Source: a bacterium SM23_31
GTDB lineage: Bacteria; SM23-31
Direction: 5' to 3'
Length of the DNA stretch: 13,362 nt
NCBI GenBank assembly: GCA_001304035.1
Contig: LJUD01000037.1
Coordinates: forward strand, 1 to 13,362
Shown: positions 1-7,263 of the stretch, one piece after another
Numbering within the stretch: the stretch's first letter is position 1
Layout of the letters: each line of letters starts with the position of its first letter
Notes under the pieces: generated by a model
The model's input: only the letters and a program-made list of their open reading frames with translations
Database searches by the model: none
What the model was told of the DNA's origin: nothing
Made by a program: the position numbers and the translations under genes

Positions 1-395
1 GATACGACATACAGCGTATCACGCTGTATTAAAAATTCACCGCATTTTTCGAATTCTCCAGGTCCTTGACCTCTTCTGCCTATAGTCCTGATATAATTAA
101 GATCTTTGTCAAATTTCTGAATTCGTATACTTCCTGTCTCACCGACGTATAGATTATCTTTACTGTCAATCGCCACATAAGCCGGGTAAAAGAACTGGTA
201 ATTATCATTGGTTCCTTCCACTTCTCCGATCTGCCTGTAATAAAATAGACCAACTTTTTGATATTTATAGAGAGGCTCTTTATTCTCTATGATCTTTTTA
301 CCGTCTTCGATCTTTATAGTATAGGTCTCGAATTCCTGACCATAGGAGATATTGAACACAAAAAACAATAAATATAATTGAATAATGTACTTCAT
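1..395 (-). CDS. Exported six-bladed beta-propeller (NHL-like) protein, 3' part outside window
   Basis: Only the first 131 codons lie in the window. The ATG at 395 is preceded by GGAGG five bases upstream, which fixes the start. Residues 1 to about 20 form a signal peptide: Lys3, a hydrophobic stretch (IIQLYLLFFVFNIS), then YGQ as the likely cleavage region. The mature part contains AYVAIDSKDNLYVGETGSIR followed by IQKFDKDLNYIRTIG and GRRGQGPGEF. This is the blade signature of NHL / six-bladed propeller proteins (D-xx-NLYV, I-x-KFD, G-x-GxGPGEF). Many such exported proteins in Bacteroidota and relatives bind ligands or sit in the periplasm, but the exact role is unknown. No neighbour suggests a function, and the gene is separated by about 170 bases from the response regulator downstream of which it lies. 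Family call is fairly safe; function is not assigned. Confidence 0.75.
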   Translation of the reverse strand, partial: MKYIIQLYLLFFVFNISYGQEFETYTIKIEDGKKIIENKEPLYKYQKVGLFYYRQIGEVEGTNDNYQFFYPAYVAIDSKDNLYVGETGSIRIQKFDKDLNYIRTIGRRGQGPGEFEKCGEFLIQRDTLYVV

Positions 396-524
396 ATTTA
401 CCTCCAGGTTGTTGATTTATCATTACTCAGGAAATAATATTATTTTTTAAAACTTTGGAAAATTATTCTCGTGCCCAGCCGGATGCCGGAAATGATTGAT
501 AAATAGAATAAAATAGACTTTCAT

Positions 525-551
525 ATCCTGTTTATCATGTTAATCCTGTCA
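525..551. repeat. Three tandem 9-bp units (ATCCTGTTT-like)
   Basis: Three consecutive 9-base units are visible: ATCCTGTTT, ATCATGTTA and ATCCTGTCA. They lie about 17 bases past the stop of the response-regulator gene. Read on the minus strand they resemble the ACAGGATTAAC-type short repeats that I recall as dispersed intergenic repeats in many environmental bacterial genomes; that link is from memory. No coding role. The nearby CCGG-ATG-CCGG (about 479-489) could form only a tiny hairpin and is not a convincing terminator. Confidence 0.55.
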
Positions 552-567
552 AAATATTACATACATT

Positions 568-1959
568 CTACGAATACAGCTCACCTGCCAAAGTGGGATC
601 GATTTCGTTTTTGGCTTTGTATTCATTTAATTTATTGCGGAGAGTACGGACGCTGATACCAAGCGATTCTGCGGTTTTTGTGCGGTTATTATCATGCTGA
701 CGAAGGGTCTTGAAGATCAAATGCTTTTCCATTTCATACAGCGTCAGATTCGTATCCTCGGATTCGTACTGCTTGAAGAAATCAAAATCATCATCCTCAA
801 AAACGAAAAGTTTCGGCTCCAGTATACCACCTTTGGACATAATGACGGCGCGTTCGACACGGTTTTCAAGCTCTCTAACGTTACCGGGCCAATCCAGACG
901 CATTAATAATTCCATCGCCTCGTCGGTAACACACTTAACATTTCTATTATGCTCAGTATTATATTTATTTATGAAGTGGTCAACCAGCAGGGGTATATCT
1001 TTTTTTCGTTCTTTCAGCGGCGGAAGAACAATAGGGATAACATTTAAACGGTAGTAGAGGTCGTCCCGAAATCTTCCGTTTTTTATTTCTTCTTTTATGT
1101 CGCGGTTGGTAGTAGCAATGACTCTCACATCCACGCTTATGCTTGTGTGGTCTCCCACGCGTTCGAATTCCTTTTCCTGGAGCACTCTCAGGAGTTTTGC
1201 CTGTAAAGCAGAACTCATTTCGCTTACTTCGTCAAGCAGAATTGTCCCGCCGTCTGCCACCTCAAACCTGCCTTTTCGTGTCCTGATAGCGCCGGTGAAA
1301 GCTCCTTTTTCATGACCAAACAGTTCACTCTCCGTCAATCCTTCCGGTAATGACGCACAGTTTGTTTTAATGAACGGTTTACCGGCACGGGTACTGTTAT
1401 AGTGTATTGCACGTGCCACCAATTCTTTACCGGTGCCGCTGGAACCCTGAATAAACACCGTTGCGGAACTTTTTGCAACAGACTCGAGAATTTCAAATAT
1501 TTTTTTCATCTTTGTACTTTTACCGACTATCTGGTCGAAACCGTAAATGCCGTCAATTTCTTTCCTGAGATTGCGGTTTTCCTGTTCCAGGTCAAGGTAT
1601 TTAAATACTTTATTAACGGCGATCTCAATCGCATCTGCAGAGAACGGTTTTGTAATGTAGTCAAAGGCGCCCTGTTTCATAGCTTCTACGGCATTATCTA
1701 TAGTACCGTATGCGGTCATCATCACCACGGCTGTTTCGGGCTTTACCGCTTTTACATGCTTCAAAACTTCCATGCCGGAAATATCCGGCATCCGTATATC
1801 CGTTATCACAAGTTCAAATTCATCTTCTTTAAATCGTTTGATTCCCGTTTCCCCATCTTGCGCCGCTATGACATCATAATCCATACGGATTATCGTTTCT
1901 GTCAAGAAATCCCGCATCAAAGAATCATCGTCGATAATCAAAATTTTCTTTTTGTCCAT
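568..1959 (-). CDS. Sigma-54-dependent response regulator (NtrC/AtoC family)
   Basis: A 463-residue cytoplasmic transcription activator. When phosphorylated by its partner kinase, such proteins form AAA+ rings that remodel sigma-54 RNA polymerase. The receiver domain (about 4-120) has the acidic pair IIDDDS, the phospho-acceptor in VITDIRMP (Asp54), MMTAYG and the conserved Lys in YITKPF. The AAA+ domain has Walker A GSSGTGKE (172-179), the sigma-54 contact loop GAFTGA (219-224), Walker B ILLDE, and the arginine region GRFRDDLYYRLNV. The C-terminal Fis-type helix-turn-helix is RTKTAESLGISVRTLRNKL (about 425-445). An in-frame ATG lies two codons upstream (1965), but AGAGGA is six bases before the ATG at 1959 and only touching the earlier one, so 1959 is preferred. 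It lies 20 bases after the kinase gene and is surely co-transcribed with it. Target genes are unknown. Confidence 0.95.
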   Translation of the reverse strand: MDKKKILIIDDDSLMRDFLTETIIRMDYDVIAAQDGETGIKRFKEDEFELVITDIRMPDISGMEVLKHVKAVKPETAVVMMTAYGTIDNAVEAMKQGAFDYITKPFSADAIEIAVNKVFKYLDLEQENRNLRKEIDGIYGFDQIVGKSTKMKKIFEILESVAKSSATVFIQGSSGTGKELVARAIHYNSTRAGKPFIKTNCASLPEGLTESELFGHEKGAFTGAIRTRKGRFEVADGGTILLDEVSEMSSALQAKLLRVLQEKEFERVGDHTSISVDVRVIATTNRDIKEEIKNGRFRDDLYYRLNVIPIVLPPLKERKKDIPLLVDHFINKYNTEHNRNVKCVTDEAMELLMRLDWPGNVRELENRVERAVIMSKGGILEPKLFVFEDDDFDFFKQYESEDTNLTLYEMEKHLIFKTLRQHDNNRTKTAESLGISVRTLRNKLNEYKAKNEIDPTLAGELYS

Positions 1960-1979
1960 ATACATTCCTCTTCAGCATA

Positions 1980-3260
1980 TTAATATGGGAAACTGATACG
2001 GAAGATGGTTCCGCCGGTCTTAGAGCTATCTACAGTAATAGTGCCGTTATGGGCATCGACAATTTTTTTTGCTATCGATAGCCCCAGACCGGTACCGTCC
2101 GCTTTCGTAGTAAAAAACGGCAGGAAGAGCTTCTTTATATCTTCTTCGGGTATTCCTGTACCTGAATCTTTCACGAAGATTTCCACGCGGTCTTTATTTT
2201 TCACATCGGTTATGCCGACTTCAAGTTCGCCTTCATAAGACATAGCCTGAACGGCATTTTTTACAACATTTAATATTACCTGCTGCAGGAGTTCGGGATC
2301 GATGAGCACTTCAAGCGAATCAATTTTATAGCATTTTTTCAATTTTATATTGCTTTCATCCTGCTCAAGCTCAACCTGTACTAAAGACAAAACATCATCT
2401 ACTGCCTGAACAATATTTTCAGGACGTTTCTTAATACGCACGGGTCGTGTATATACAAGCAAATTAGTAGCAGTACTATTTAAACGTGCAACACCTTCAA
2501 TAATTTTTTGAACGAGTTTACGCCGCGGGTCATCGACATCGAGGTCACGCTCCAGGAGTGCCGCAAATCCGCCTATACCTCCAAGCGGATTGCGTAATTC
2601 ATGTGCGACATTACCTGCCATCTCACCAAGGGCTGCCAATGTACGGGTATGCTGGACTTCTTCCTGGAGCACTTTAATTTTCCGCAAATCACTAAACATT
2701 TCCACGGCACCCAGTATCTCGCCGTGTGCATTGGTTACTAACGAGGTGCTGTATTCGACAGGAATCGTTTTACCGGTCTTTGAGTAAATCTCTTTTTCCT
2801 TATTGTTATGTTTAACTCCTTTTTGCAGCGTATGTAAGGGTGTGGACTCAAACGGGATTTTCTTACCGATAGACTCGGTATACGGTTTTCCCATAACCGA
2901 TTCTGCAGTAAAGCCAGTGAGTTCGGAAGCAGCACGGTTGAAAATTGAAATGTTCCCATCGAGGTTGATAACAACAACACTCATGCTCATGCTTTCAAGG
3001 ATATTTTCAAGATGGTTTCGAATAGAATCCATCCTGCGCAGGTTCAGGTCAAGCTGCTCATTCTTCTTTTCGAGTTCCAAGTCCAGCGCTGAAATCTTTT
3101 CCTGGAGTAAATCATAGGATTCACGGAGTTTTTCCGTGCTTTCGGCAAAATATTCAAAAGCCTGTATGAGAGATGATATTTCATCATTCAAAACAGGCTT
3201 TCTCCGACGTGCACTGCTCCGTGACATGGCTGCAGGAGCATTGTTTTTTTGTGCTGCCAT
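1980..3260 (-). CDS. Soluble PAS-domain sensor histidine kinase (NtrB-like)
   Basis: A 426-residue kinase likely to phosphorylate the response regulator encoded just downstream. The order is: a low-complexity basic N terminus, a coiled coil (about 25-90, rich in Glu/Lys/Leu), a PAS domain (about 90-195, with VVVINLDGNISIFNRAASELTG split over the PAS core), HisKA with the H-box GNVAHELRNPLGGIGGF (His220), and HATPase_c. The ATPase part has the N-box NVVKNAVQAM (Asn335), G1 VKDSGTGIPEE (Asp365), F-box FLPFFTTK and G2 DGTGLGLSIAKKIV. No membrane segment is visible, so the signal is probably cytoplasmic. The reading frame extends upstream to a GTG at 3284, but ATG 3260 has AAGG nine bases before it and gives a plausible start; the GTG has no visible ribosome site. 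No PAS cofactor ligand can be identified. Confidence 0.93.
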   Translation of the reverse strand: MAAQKNNAPAAMSRSSARRRKPVLNDEISSLIQAFEYFAESTEKLRESYDLLQEKISALDLELEKKNEQLDLNLRRMDSIRNHLENILESMSMSVVVINLDGNISIFNRAASELTGFTAESVMGKPYTESIGKKIPFESTPLHTLQKGVKHNNKEKEIYSKTGKTIPVEYSTSLVTNAHGEILGAVEMFSDLRKIKVLQEEVQHTRTLAALGEMAGNVAHELRNPLGGIGGFAALLERDLDVDDPRRKLVQKIIEGVARLNSTATNLLVYTRPVRIKKRPENIVQAVDDVLSLVQVELEQDESNIKLKKCYKIDSLEVLIDPELLQQVILNVVKNAVQAMSYEGELEVGITDVKNKDRVEIFVKDSGTGIPEEDIKKLFLPFFTTKADGTGLGLSIAKKIVDAHNGTITVDSSKTGGTIFRISFPY

Positions 3261-3305
3261 GAAGTAATACCTTAAACTAACCACCTATTTTCTATAATTC
3301 TTAAT

Positions 3306-3334
3306 AATTTATCAATGTATTATGGCAAAGTCAA
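3306..3334 (-). promoter_or_regulatory. Predicted sigma-70-type promoter for the kinase-regulator operon
   Basis: On the minus strand TTGACT (3334-3329) is followed after 17 bases by TAAATT (3311-3306). Transcription would begin near 3300, about 40 bases ahead of the kinase ATG. The spacing is ideal and the -35 box is 5/6; the -10 box is only moderate. Prediction from sequence alone. Confidence 0.5.
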
Positions 3335-3398
3335 GTTAAATTCGTAATATTACACTTGTGAAATTTTTTCAAACTTTTAATAAAGTTTACAAAATTAC

Positions 3399-3426
3399 TT
3401 GACAATTAATATTTTTTTATTATATT
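3399..3426 (+). promoter_or_regulatory. Predicted promoter of the Rrf2-family regulator gene
   Basis: A perfect TTGACA (3399-3404) is followed after 16 bases by TATATT (3421-3426), giving a start near 3433 and a leader of about 80 bases. The -10 box overlaps the octamer ATATTGTT (3422-3429), which recurs in the promoter of the following gene. TAGTCAAGTA at 3435-3444 resembles one half of the IscR type-1 box (YAGTCRRSTAT); the other half is poor. The arrangement suggests autoregulation by the Rrf2 protein. Confidence 0.6.
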
Positions 3427-3431
3427 GTTTT

Positions 3432-3504
3432 AGGTAGTCAAGTAGATATGATTTTGCTGATTTCTCTACCTGAGGCTGTTTTTCTTACGACCGATACAGA
3501 GCCT
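3432..3504 (+). promoter_or_regulatory. Potentially structured 5' leader of the Rrf2-family gene
   Basis: The leader can form two successive stem-loops: AGGTAG (3432-3437) with CTACCT (3466-3471), and AGGCT (3473-3477) with AGCCT (3500-3504), the latter extendable by two pairs across a bulge. The second ends 11 bases before the ATG. No known riboswitch class is recognised. The stems are short and could be chance. Confidence 0.25.
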
Positions 3505-3515
3505 TATGAATCGAC

Positions 3516-3923
3516 ATGAAAATTACAACGAGGACTATATACGGACTACGAGCTATCATAGAATTAGCCCTAAATTATAATAAAAAGCCAGTAAAACGAA
3601 AAGAAATATCAGAAAAACAGGATATTCGTGAAGCTTATTTAGAGAATATTTTACTGATCTTAAAATCAGCCGGTCTTGTTAGTTCTTTTCGCGGACCAGA
3701 AGGGGGATATATTTTGAACAGACCACCCTCTTTAATTAAATTAGGGGAAATTGTTGAAGCGCTTGATGGTCAATTTGATCCAACCGGTCATGTAAACAAG
3801 CCCCAAAAATGCGATAAAAATAATGATTGTCTTACAAAGGATATATGGATTAAATTAAGGGAAATCCATGAGAAATTTTTACATTCGATAACATTAGAAG
3901 ACATTTTGACTCAAAGAAACTGA
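3516..3923 (+). CDS. Rrf2-family transcriptional regulator
   Basis: A 135-residue winged-helix DNA-binding protein of the Rrf2/IscR/NsrR family, many of which sense Fe-S cluster status, NO or redox state. The N-terminal TIYGLRAIIELALNY, the recognition-helix region ISEKQDIREAYLENILLILK, and the wing SSFRGPEGGYILNRPP are diagnostic. The cluster-ligand region (about 90-106) has only Cys99 and Cys105 (C-x5-C); where IscR or NsrR has the first Cys there is His92. It may bind an Fe-S cluster with His92 as ligand, use another residue, or bind none. ATG 3516 is the only start that keeps the conserved N terminus, though no good Shine-Dalgarno sequence precedes it. The next gene starts 73 bases downstream with its own putative promoter, so the redox fusion enzyme is the obvious candidate target. 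Family call is secure; the sensed signal is unknown. Confidence 0.92.
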   Translation: MKITTRTIYGLRAIIELALNYNKKPVKRKEISEKQDIREAYLENILLILKSAGLVSSFRGPEGGYILNRPPSLIKLGEIVEALDGQFDPTGHVNKPQKCDKNNDCLTKDIWIKLREIHEKFLHSITLEDILTQRN

Positions 3924-3936
3924 AAATTTTTTTACT

Positions 3937-3965
3937 ATATTGTTAACAATATTTATAAACAATAT
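3937..3965. promoter_or_regulatory. Perfect 16-bp palindrome plus extra half-site, likely operator
   Basis: ATATTGTTAACAATAT (3937-3952) is a perfect palindrome. The half-site AACAATAT is repeated at 3958-3965, 13 bases further on. A possible promoter, TTGTTA (3940-3945) and TATAAA (3963-3968) with 17 bases between, would sit directly within these sites, so a bound protein would block it. The same octamer lies over the -10 box of the Rrf2 gene. Rrf2 as the binder is inference. Confidence 0.55.
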
Positions 3966-3996
3966 AAATAAATGATATTCATATTTGGAGGGTAAA

Positions 3997-6900
3997 ATGG
4001 AAACTTATCGGTCAAATCTAATGGTATGTTCCGGTACGGGGTGTGTTTCAAACGGATCCTTTTTAATGAAGGAAGCCTTGAATAAGGAGATTTTAAAACA
4101 CGGCTTGGAAAATGAAATTAAAGTGATTACCACAGGCTGCAATGGTTTTTGTGCTAATGGACCTGTTGTTGTCGTCCATCCTGAGAGAATATTTTACCAT
4201 ATGATTACAGAAGAAAAAGTTCCTCATTTAGTGCAAGAACACTTTTTGAAGGGAAGACCTGTTCCCGATTTCATGTTTACTCCTCCCGAAGAGGTTTCAC
4301 CAATTCCAAGATTGGATGATATTCCTTTTTTCAAACACCAGCGTCTCATTGCTTTAAGGAACAGAGGTTTGATCGATCCGGAAAATATAGATGAATATAT
4401 CTCCCGAGACGGATATGCCGCCCTTGCTAAAGCATTGACGGAAATGACTCCTAAAAAAGTAATAAAAGAAGTGAAAGAATCCGGCTTAAGAGGCAGAGGA
4501 GGAGCGGGATTCCCGACCGGTCTTAAGTGGGAGTTGACTTCAGAGGCTGAGGATGAAGTGAAATACATTGTTTGCAATGCAGATGAAGGAGACCCGGGCG
4601 CCTTCATGGATAGAAGCATTTTAGAATCAGATCCCCATTCAGTAATAGAAGGTATGACTATCGGAGCATGGGCAATCGGTGCGCATCAAGGTTTTATTTA
4701 TATCAGAAATGAGTATCCCCTCGCCTATAAACGTTTATTAATTGCTATAGAACAGGCGCGGGAATATGGTCTTCTGGGAGAAAACATTCTGGATATGGGT
4801 TTTAAATTCGACATTCAAGTCCATAGAGGTGCGGGTGCTTTTGTTTGCGGAGAGGAGACGGCGCTTTTGGCTGCACTTGAAGGTAAACGGAGTGAGCCCA
4901 GATCAAGACCGCCTTACCCGGTGCAAAAAGGGTTCGATAATAAACCCACCAATATTAATAATGTTGAGACATGGGCAAATATCCCTCCAATTGTACTTAA
5001 AGGAGCTAAATGGTTTTCGGAAATAGGAACTGAAAAAAGCAAGGGAACGAAAGTTTTTTCTTTGGTCGGAAAGATAAATAATACAGGACTAATAGAGGTT
5101 CCTATGGGTGTTACTTTGGGAGAGATCATTTACAAGATGGGTGGTGGAGCTCCGGATGGCAAAAAAATAAAAGCAGTCCAAACCGGTGGCCCTTCTGGAG
5201 GATGTATACCCGCTGAATTATTTAACATGCCGATAAATTATGAGAGCCTGACAGAGGCGGGGTCAATGATGGGCTCAGGAGGAATGGTGGTAATGGACGA
5301 GGATACCTGTATGGTGGATATTGCCAAATATTTTCTGACTTTTACCCAAAGTGAATCATGCGGTAAATGTACACCATGCAGAGACGGAACGAAAAGGATG
5401 CTGGATATACTAACCAAAATAACCGATGGGAAAGGAACGGCTGAAGATTTACAACTTTTGGAAGAATTGGCATATTTTATTAAAAACACGTCCTCGTGCG
5501 GTCTGGGAAAAACCGCTTCGAATCCTGTAATAAGTACTTTGAGATATTTTCGGGACGAGTACGCACAGCATATAAAATACAAAAAATGTCCTGCAATGAT
5601 ATGCAGGGATATTATATTTACTCCATGCAAATATAATTGCCCTGTAGATACAGAAATTCCGGCTTTTGTTGCACAAATAACTAAAAATCAATACAGTAAT
5701 GCTTTCGAAACAATAAGGAAAAATAATCCTTTTCCTATTACCACCAGCTTTATTTGTCATCATCCCTGCGAAGACAGGTGTCAATCGGGCGTTACTCAAG
5801 AGCCAATAACTATCAAGGGACTAAAAAGGTTTGTCTCTGAAACAGCACTTAATAATGGATTTGCATCCCCAAAACCGGTTAAACCTAAATACTCAGAGAA
5901 GGTCGCCGTAATCGGGGCAGGTCCGGCAGGACTTACCGCTGCTTATGATTTAACCAAATCTGGATATGAAGTTACAGTTTTTGATTCCTCACAAACAGCC
6001 GGTGGAATGCTGTCAGCGGCAATTCCCAAATTTCGAATGCCTCAAAATATTTTGGATTTTGAACTAAAAAATATAACCCAGCTGGGTGTTAAAATTAAGA
6101 GCGGGATGACTATCGGGAATGACTTAACGATTACTGACCTGCTTCAACAGGGTTACAAAGCGATATTTATAGCGGTAGGAGCACATAAAAGCTTGAAATT
6201 AGGTATTAAAGGAGAGAATAAAGAAGGAGTTATCGATTCCCTGGAATTTTTAAAGGACGTGAAATCCGGTAAAAAGGTTAATCTTGGTGAAAAGGTTGCC
6301 GTTATCGGAGGCGGAAACTGTGCTATCGATGCAGCAAGAACTGCATGGCGTCTGGGAAGTAAAGTATTTCTCATTTATCGCAGAACGGTCGATGAAATGC
6401 CCGCTATAAAAAAGGAGGTTCAAGAAGGCTTTAAAGAAGGAATCAAATTTATATTTTTATCCGCCCCCGTTAAGATTGTTTCTCAGAATGGAAAAATCAC
6501 CGGTCTGACATGCATAAAAATGAAATTAGGGGACTACGACGAAAGCGGAAGAAGACGACCTGTCCCTATTGAAGGATCTGAATTTGACATAGAAATAGAT
6601 AATTTAATTCCTGCCATCGGAGAAGAGCCAAATCTTAGTGATTTAATGAATGGAATTACACTGAAGACTTCGAAAAGAAATACTATATTAGTAGACCCGG
6701 AAACTTTAGCGACGGATATACCCGGGATATTTGCCGGCGGTGATTGTGTGACCGGACCTTCAACAATTGCCGATTCAATTGCGCAAGGCAAGTTGGCTGC
6801 CGCTTCGATTCTTAAATTTCTGAGAGGTGAATCTCTGAAAAGAGAATATAAAGTCACCGAACCTTCAGAATACATCGAGCCGTTGGTATTATCGGATGAA

Positions 6901-7053
6901 GAAATAGAAGAATTGTCAGAACTGGCTAGACCGGTAATGCCGACCATTCCTGTTGAAAAGAGAGCTGGAAATTTCAACGTGGTTGAGTTAGGTTTATCCG
7001 AAGAAGTTTCTATAAAGGAAGCTAAAAGATGCCTCAGGTGTGATGCAAGATGA
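3997..7053 (+). CDS. Fused NuoE-like/NuoF/NfnB-like NAD(P)H oxidoreductase
   Basis: A 1018-residue multi-cofactor flavoprotein. Domain 1 (about 5-90) is a [2Fe-2S] thioredoxin-like ferredoxin (Cys11, 16, 48, 52). Domain 2 (about 115-525) is NuoF-type: FMN/NADH site RGRGGAGFPTG (165-175), CNADEGDPGAFMDR, GAGAFVCGEETAL, an SLBB part, and the [4Fe-4S] motif ESCGKCTPCR (Cys455, 458, 461) with Cys501. CPAMIC (531-536) recalls the C-terminal ferredoxin of HydB/HndC. Domain 3 (about 540-935) is GltD/NfnB-like: PCKYNCP and CHHPCEDRC cysteines, FAD motif GAGPAGLTAA, NADPH motif GGGNCAIDAA with YRRTVDEMPA, and the second FAD motif GIFAGGDCVTGPS. The tail ends EAKRCLRCD. Together it should couple NADH, NADP(H) and Fe-S carriers, as in the Stn/HydABC relatives; single-chain bifurcation is unproven. 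GGAGGG four bases upstream selects ATG 3997 over an in-frame TTG at 3985. No separate NuoE, HydA or partner gene follows. Confidence 0.9.
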   Translation: METYRSNLMVCSGTGCVSNGSFLMKEALNKEILKHGLENEIKVITTGCNGFCANGPVVVVHPERIFYHMITEEKVPHLVQEHFLKGRPVPDFMFTPPEEVSPIPRLDDIPFFKHQRLIALRNRGLIDPENIDEYISRDGYAALAKALTEMTPKKVIKEVKESGLRGRGGAGFPTGLKWELTSEAEDEVKYIVCNADEGDPGAFMDRSILESDPHSVIEGMTIGAWAIGAHQGFIYIRNEYPLAYKRLLIAIEQAREYGLLGENILDMGFKFDIQVHRGAGAFVCGEETALLAALEGKRSEPRSRPPYPVQKGFDNKPTNINNVETWANIPPIVLKGAKWFSEIGTEKSKGTKVFSLVGKINNTGLIEVPMGVTLGEIIYKMGGGAPDGKKIKAVQTGGPSGGCIPAELFNMPINYESLTEAGSMMGSGGMVVMDEDTCMVDIAKYFLTFTQSESCGKCTPCRDGTKRMLDILTKITDGKGTAEDLQLLEELAYFIKNTSSCGLGKTASNPVISTLRYFRDEYAQHIKYKKCPAMICRDIIFTPCKYNCPVDTEIPAFVAQITKNQYSNAFETIRKNNPFPITTSFICHHPCEDRCQSGVTQEPITIKGLKRFVSETALNNGFASPKPVKPKYSEKVAVIGAGPAGLTAAYDLTKSGYEVTVFDSSQTAGGMLSAAIPKFRMPQNILDFELKNITQLGVKIKSGMTIGNDLTITDLLQQGYKAIFIAVGAHKSLKLGIKGENKEGVIDSLEFLKDVKSGKKVNLGEKVAVIGGGNCAIDAARTAWRLGSKVFLIYRRTVDEMPAIKKEVQEGFKEGIKFIFLSAPVKIVSQNGKITGLTCIKMKLGDYDESGRRRPVPIEGSEFDIEIDNLIPAIGEEPNLSDLMNGITLKTSKRNTILVDPETLATDIPGIFAGGDCVTGPSTIADSIAQGKLAAASILKFLRGESLKREYKVTEPSEYIEPLVLSDEEIEELSELARPVMPTIPVEKRAGNFNVVELGLSEEVSIKEAKRCLRCDAR

Positions 7054-7157
7054 TTTATAGGAGAACGACTGCCGTACAATATTAATGTGTCTTATTCATT
7101 CGGATTAAGTTGAGTAATGTAATCCCGCTAATTGGGATCATATATATCATTGTATCA

Positions 7158-7173
7158 CCCCGAGTATTCGGGG
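7158..7173. repeat. Perfect intergenic hairpin CCCCGA-GTAT-TCGGGG
   Basis: A six-base-pair GC-rich stem with a four-base loop, 105 bases after the redox fusion gene. A second small hairpin, ATCCC...GGGAT (7122-7138), lies just before it. Neither is followed by a T run on either strand, so a classical terminator is not supported. A REP-like palindrome or recombination-site remnant are alternatives. Confidence 0.4.
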
Positions 7174-7263
7174 CGGTTCTGACGGTGTTTAACGCTATTT
7201 TTGCATACGACAATTCAATATACTTAAAATATTTATGAATAAACCGCTTAAAGTGAGATAATA

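Noticed and set aside
1402..1983. 193-codon plus-strand frame antisense to the response regulator
   Set aside because: It lies entirely opposite conserved receiver and AAA+ coding sequence and its product has no recognisable domain; a mirror frame.
3997..5600. Reading the fusion gene as respiratory complex I NuoF
   Set aside because: No other nuo genes are adjacent, the N-terminal ferredoxin domain is of the HydB/HndC type, and the chain continues into an NfnB-like module.
6534..7079. 181-codon minus-strand frame opposite the end of the redox fusion gene
   Set aside because: Overlaps the conserved FAD-binding part on the other strand; Ser/Ile-rich product without motifs.
7158..7173. CCCCGA-GTAT-TCGGGG as a rho-independent terminator
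   Set aside because: No T run follows on either strand and it is over 100 bases from the stop; kept only as a palindrome.
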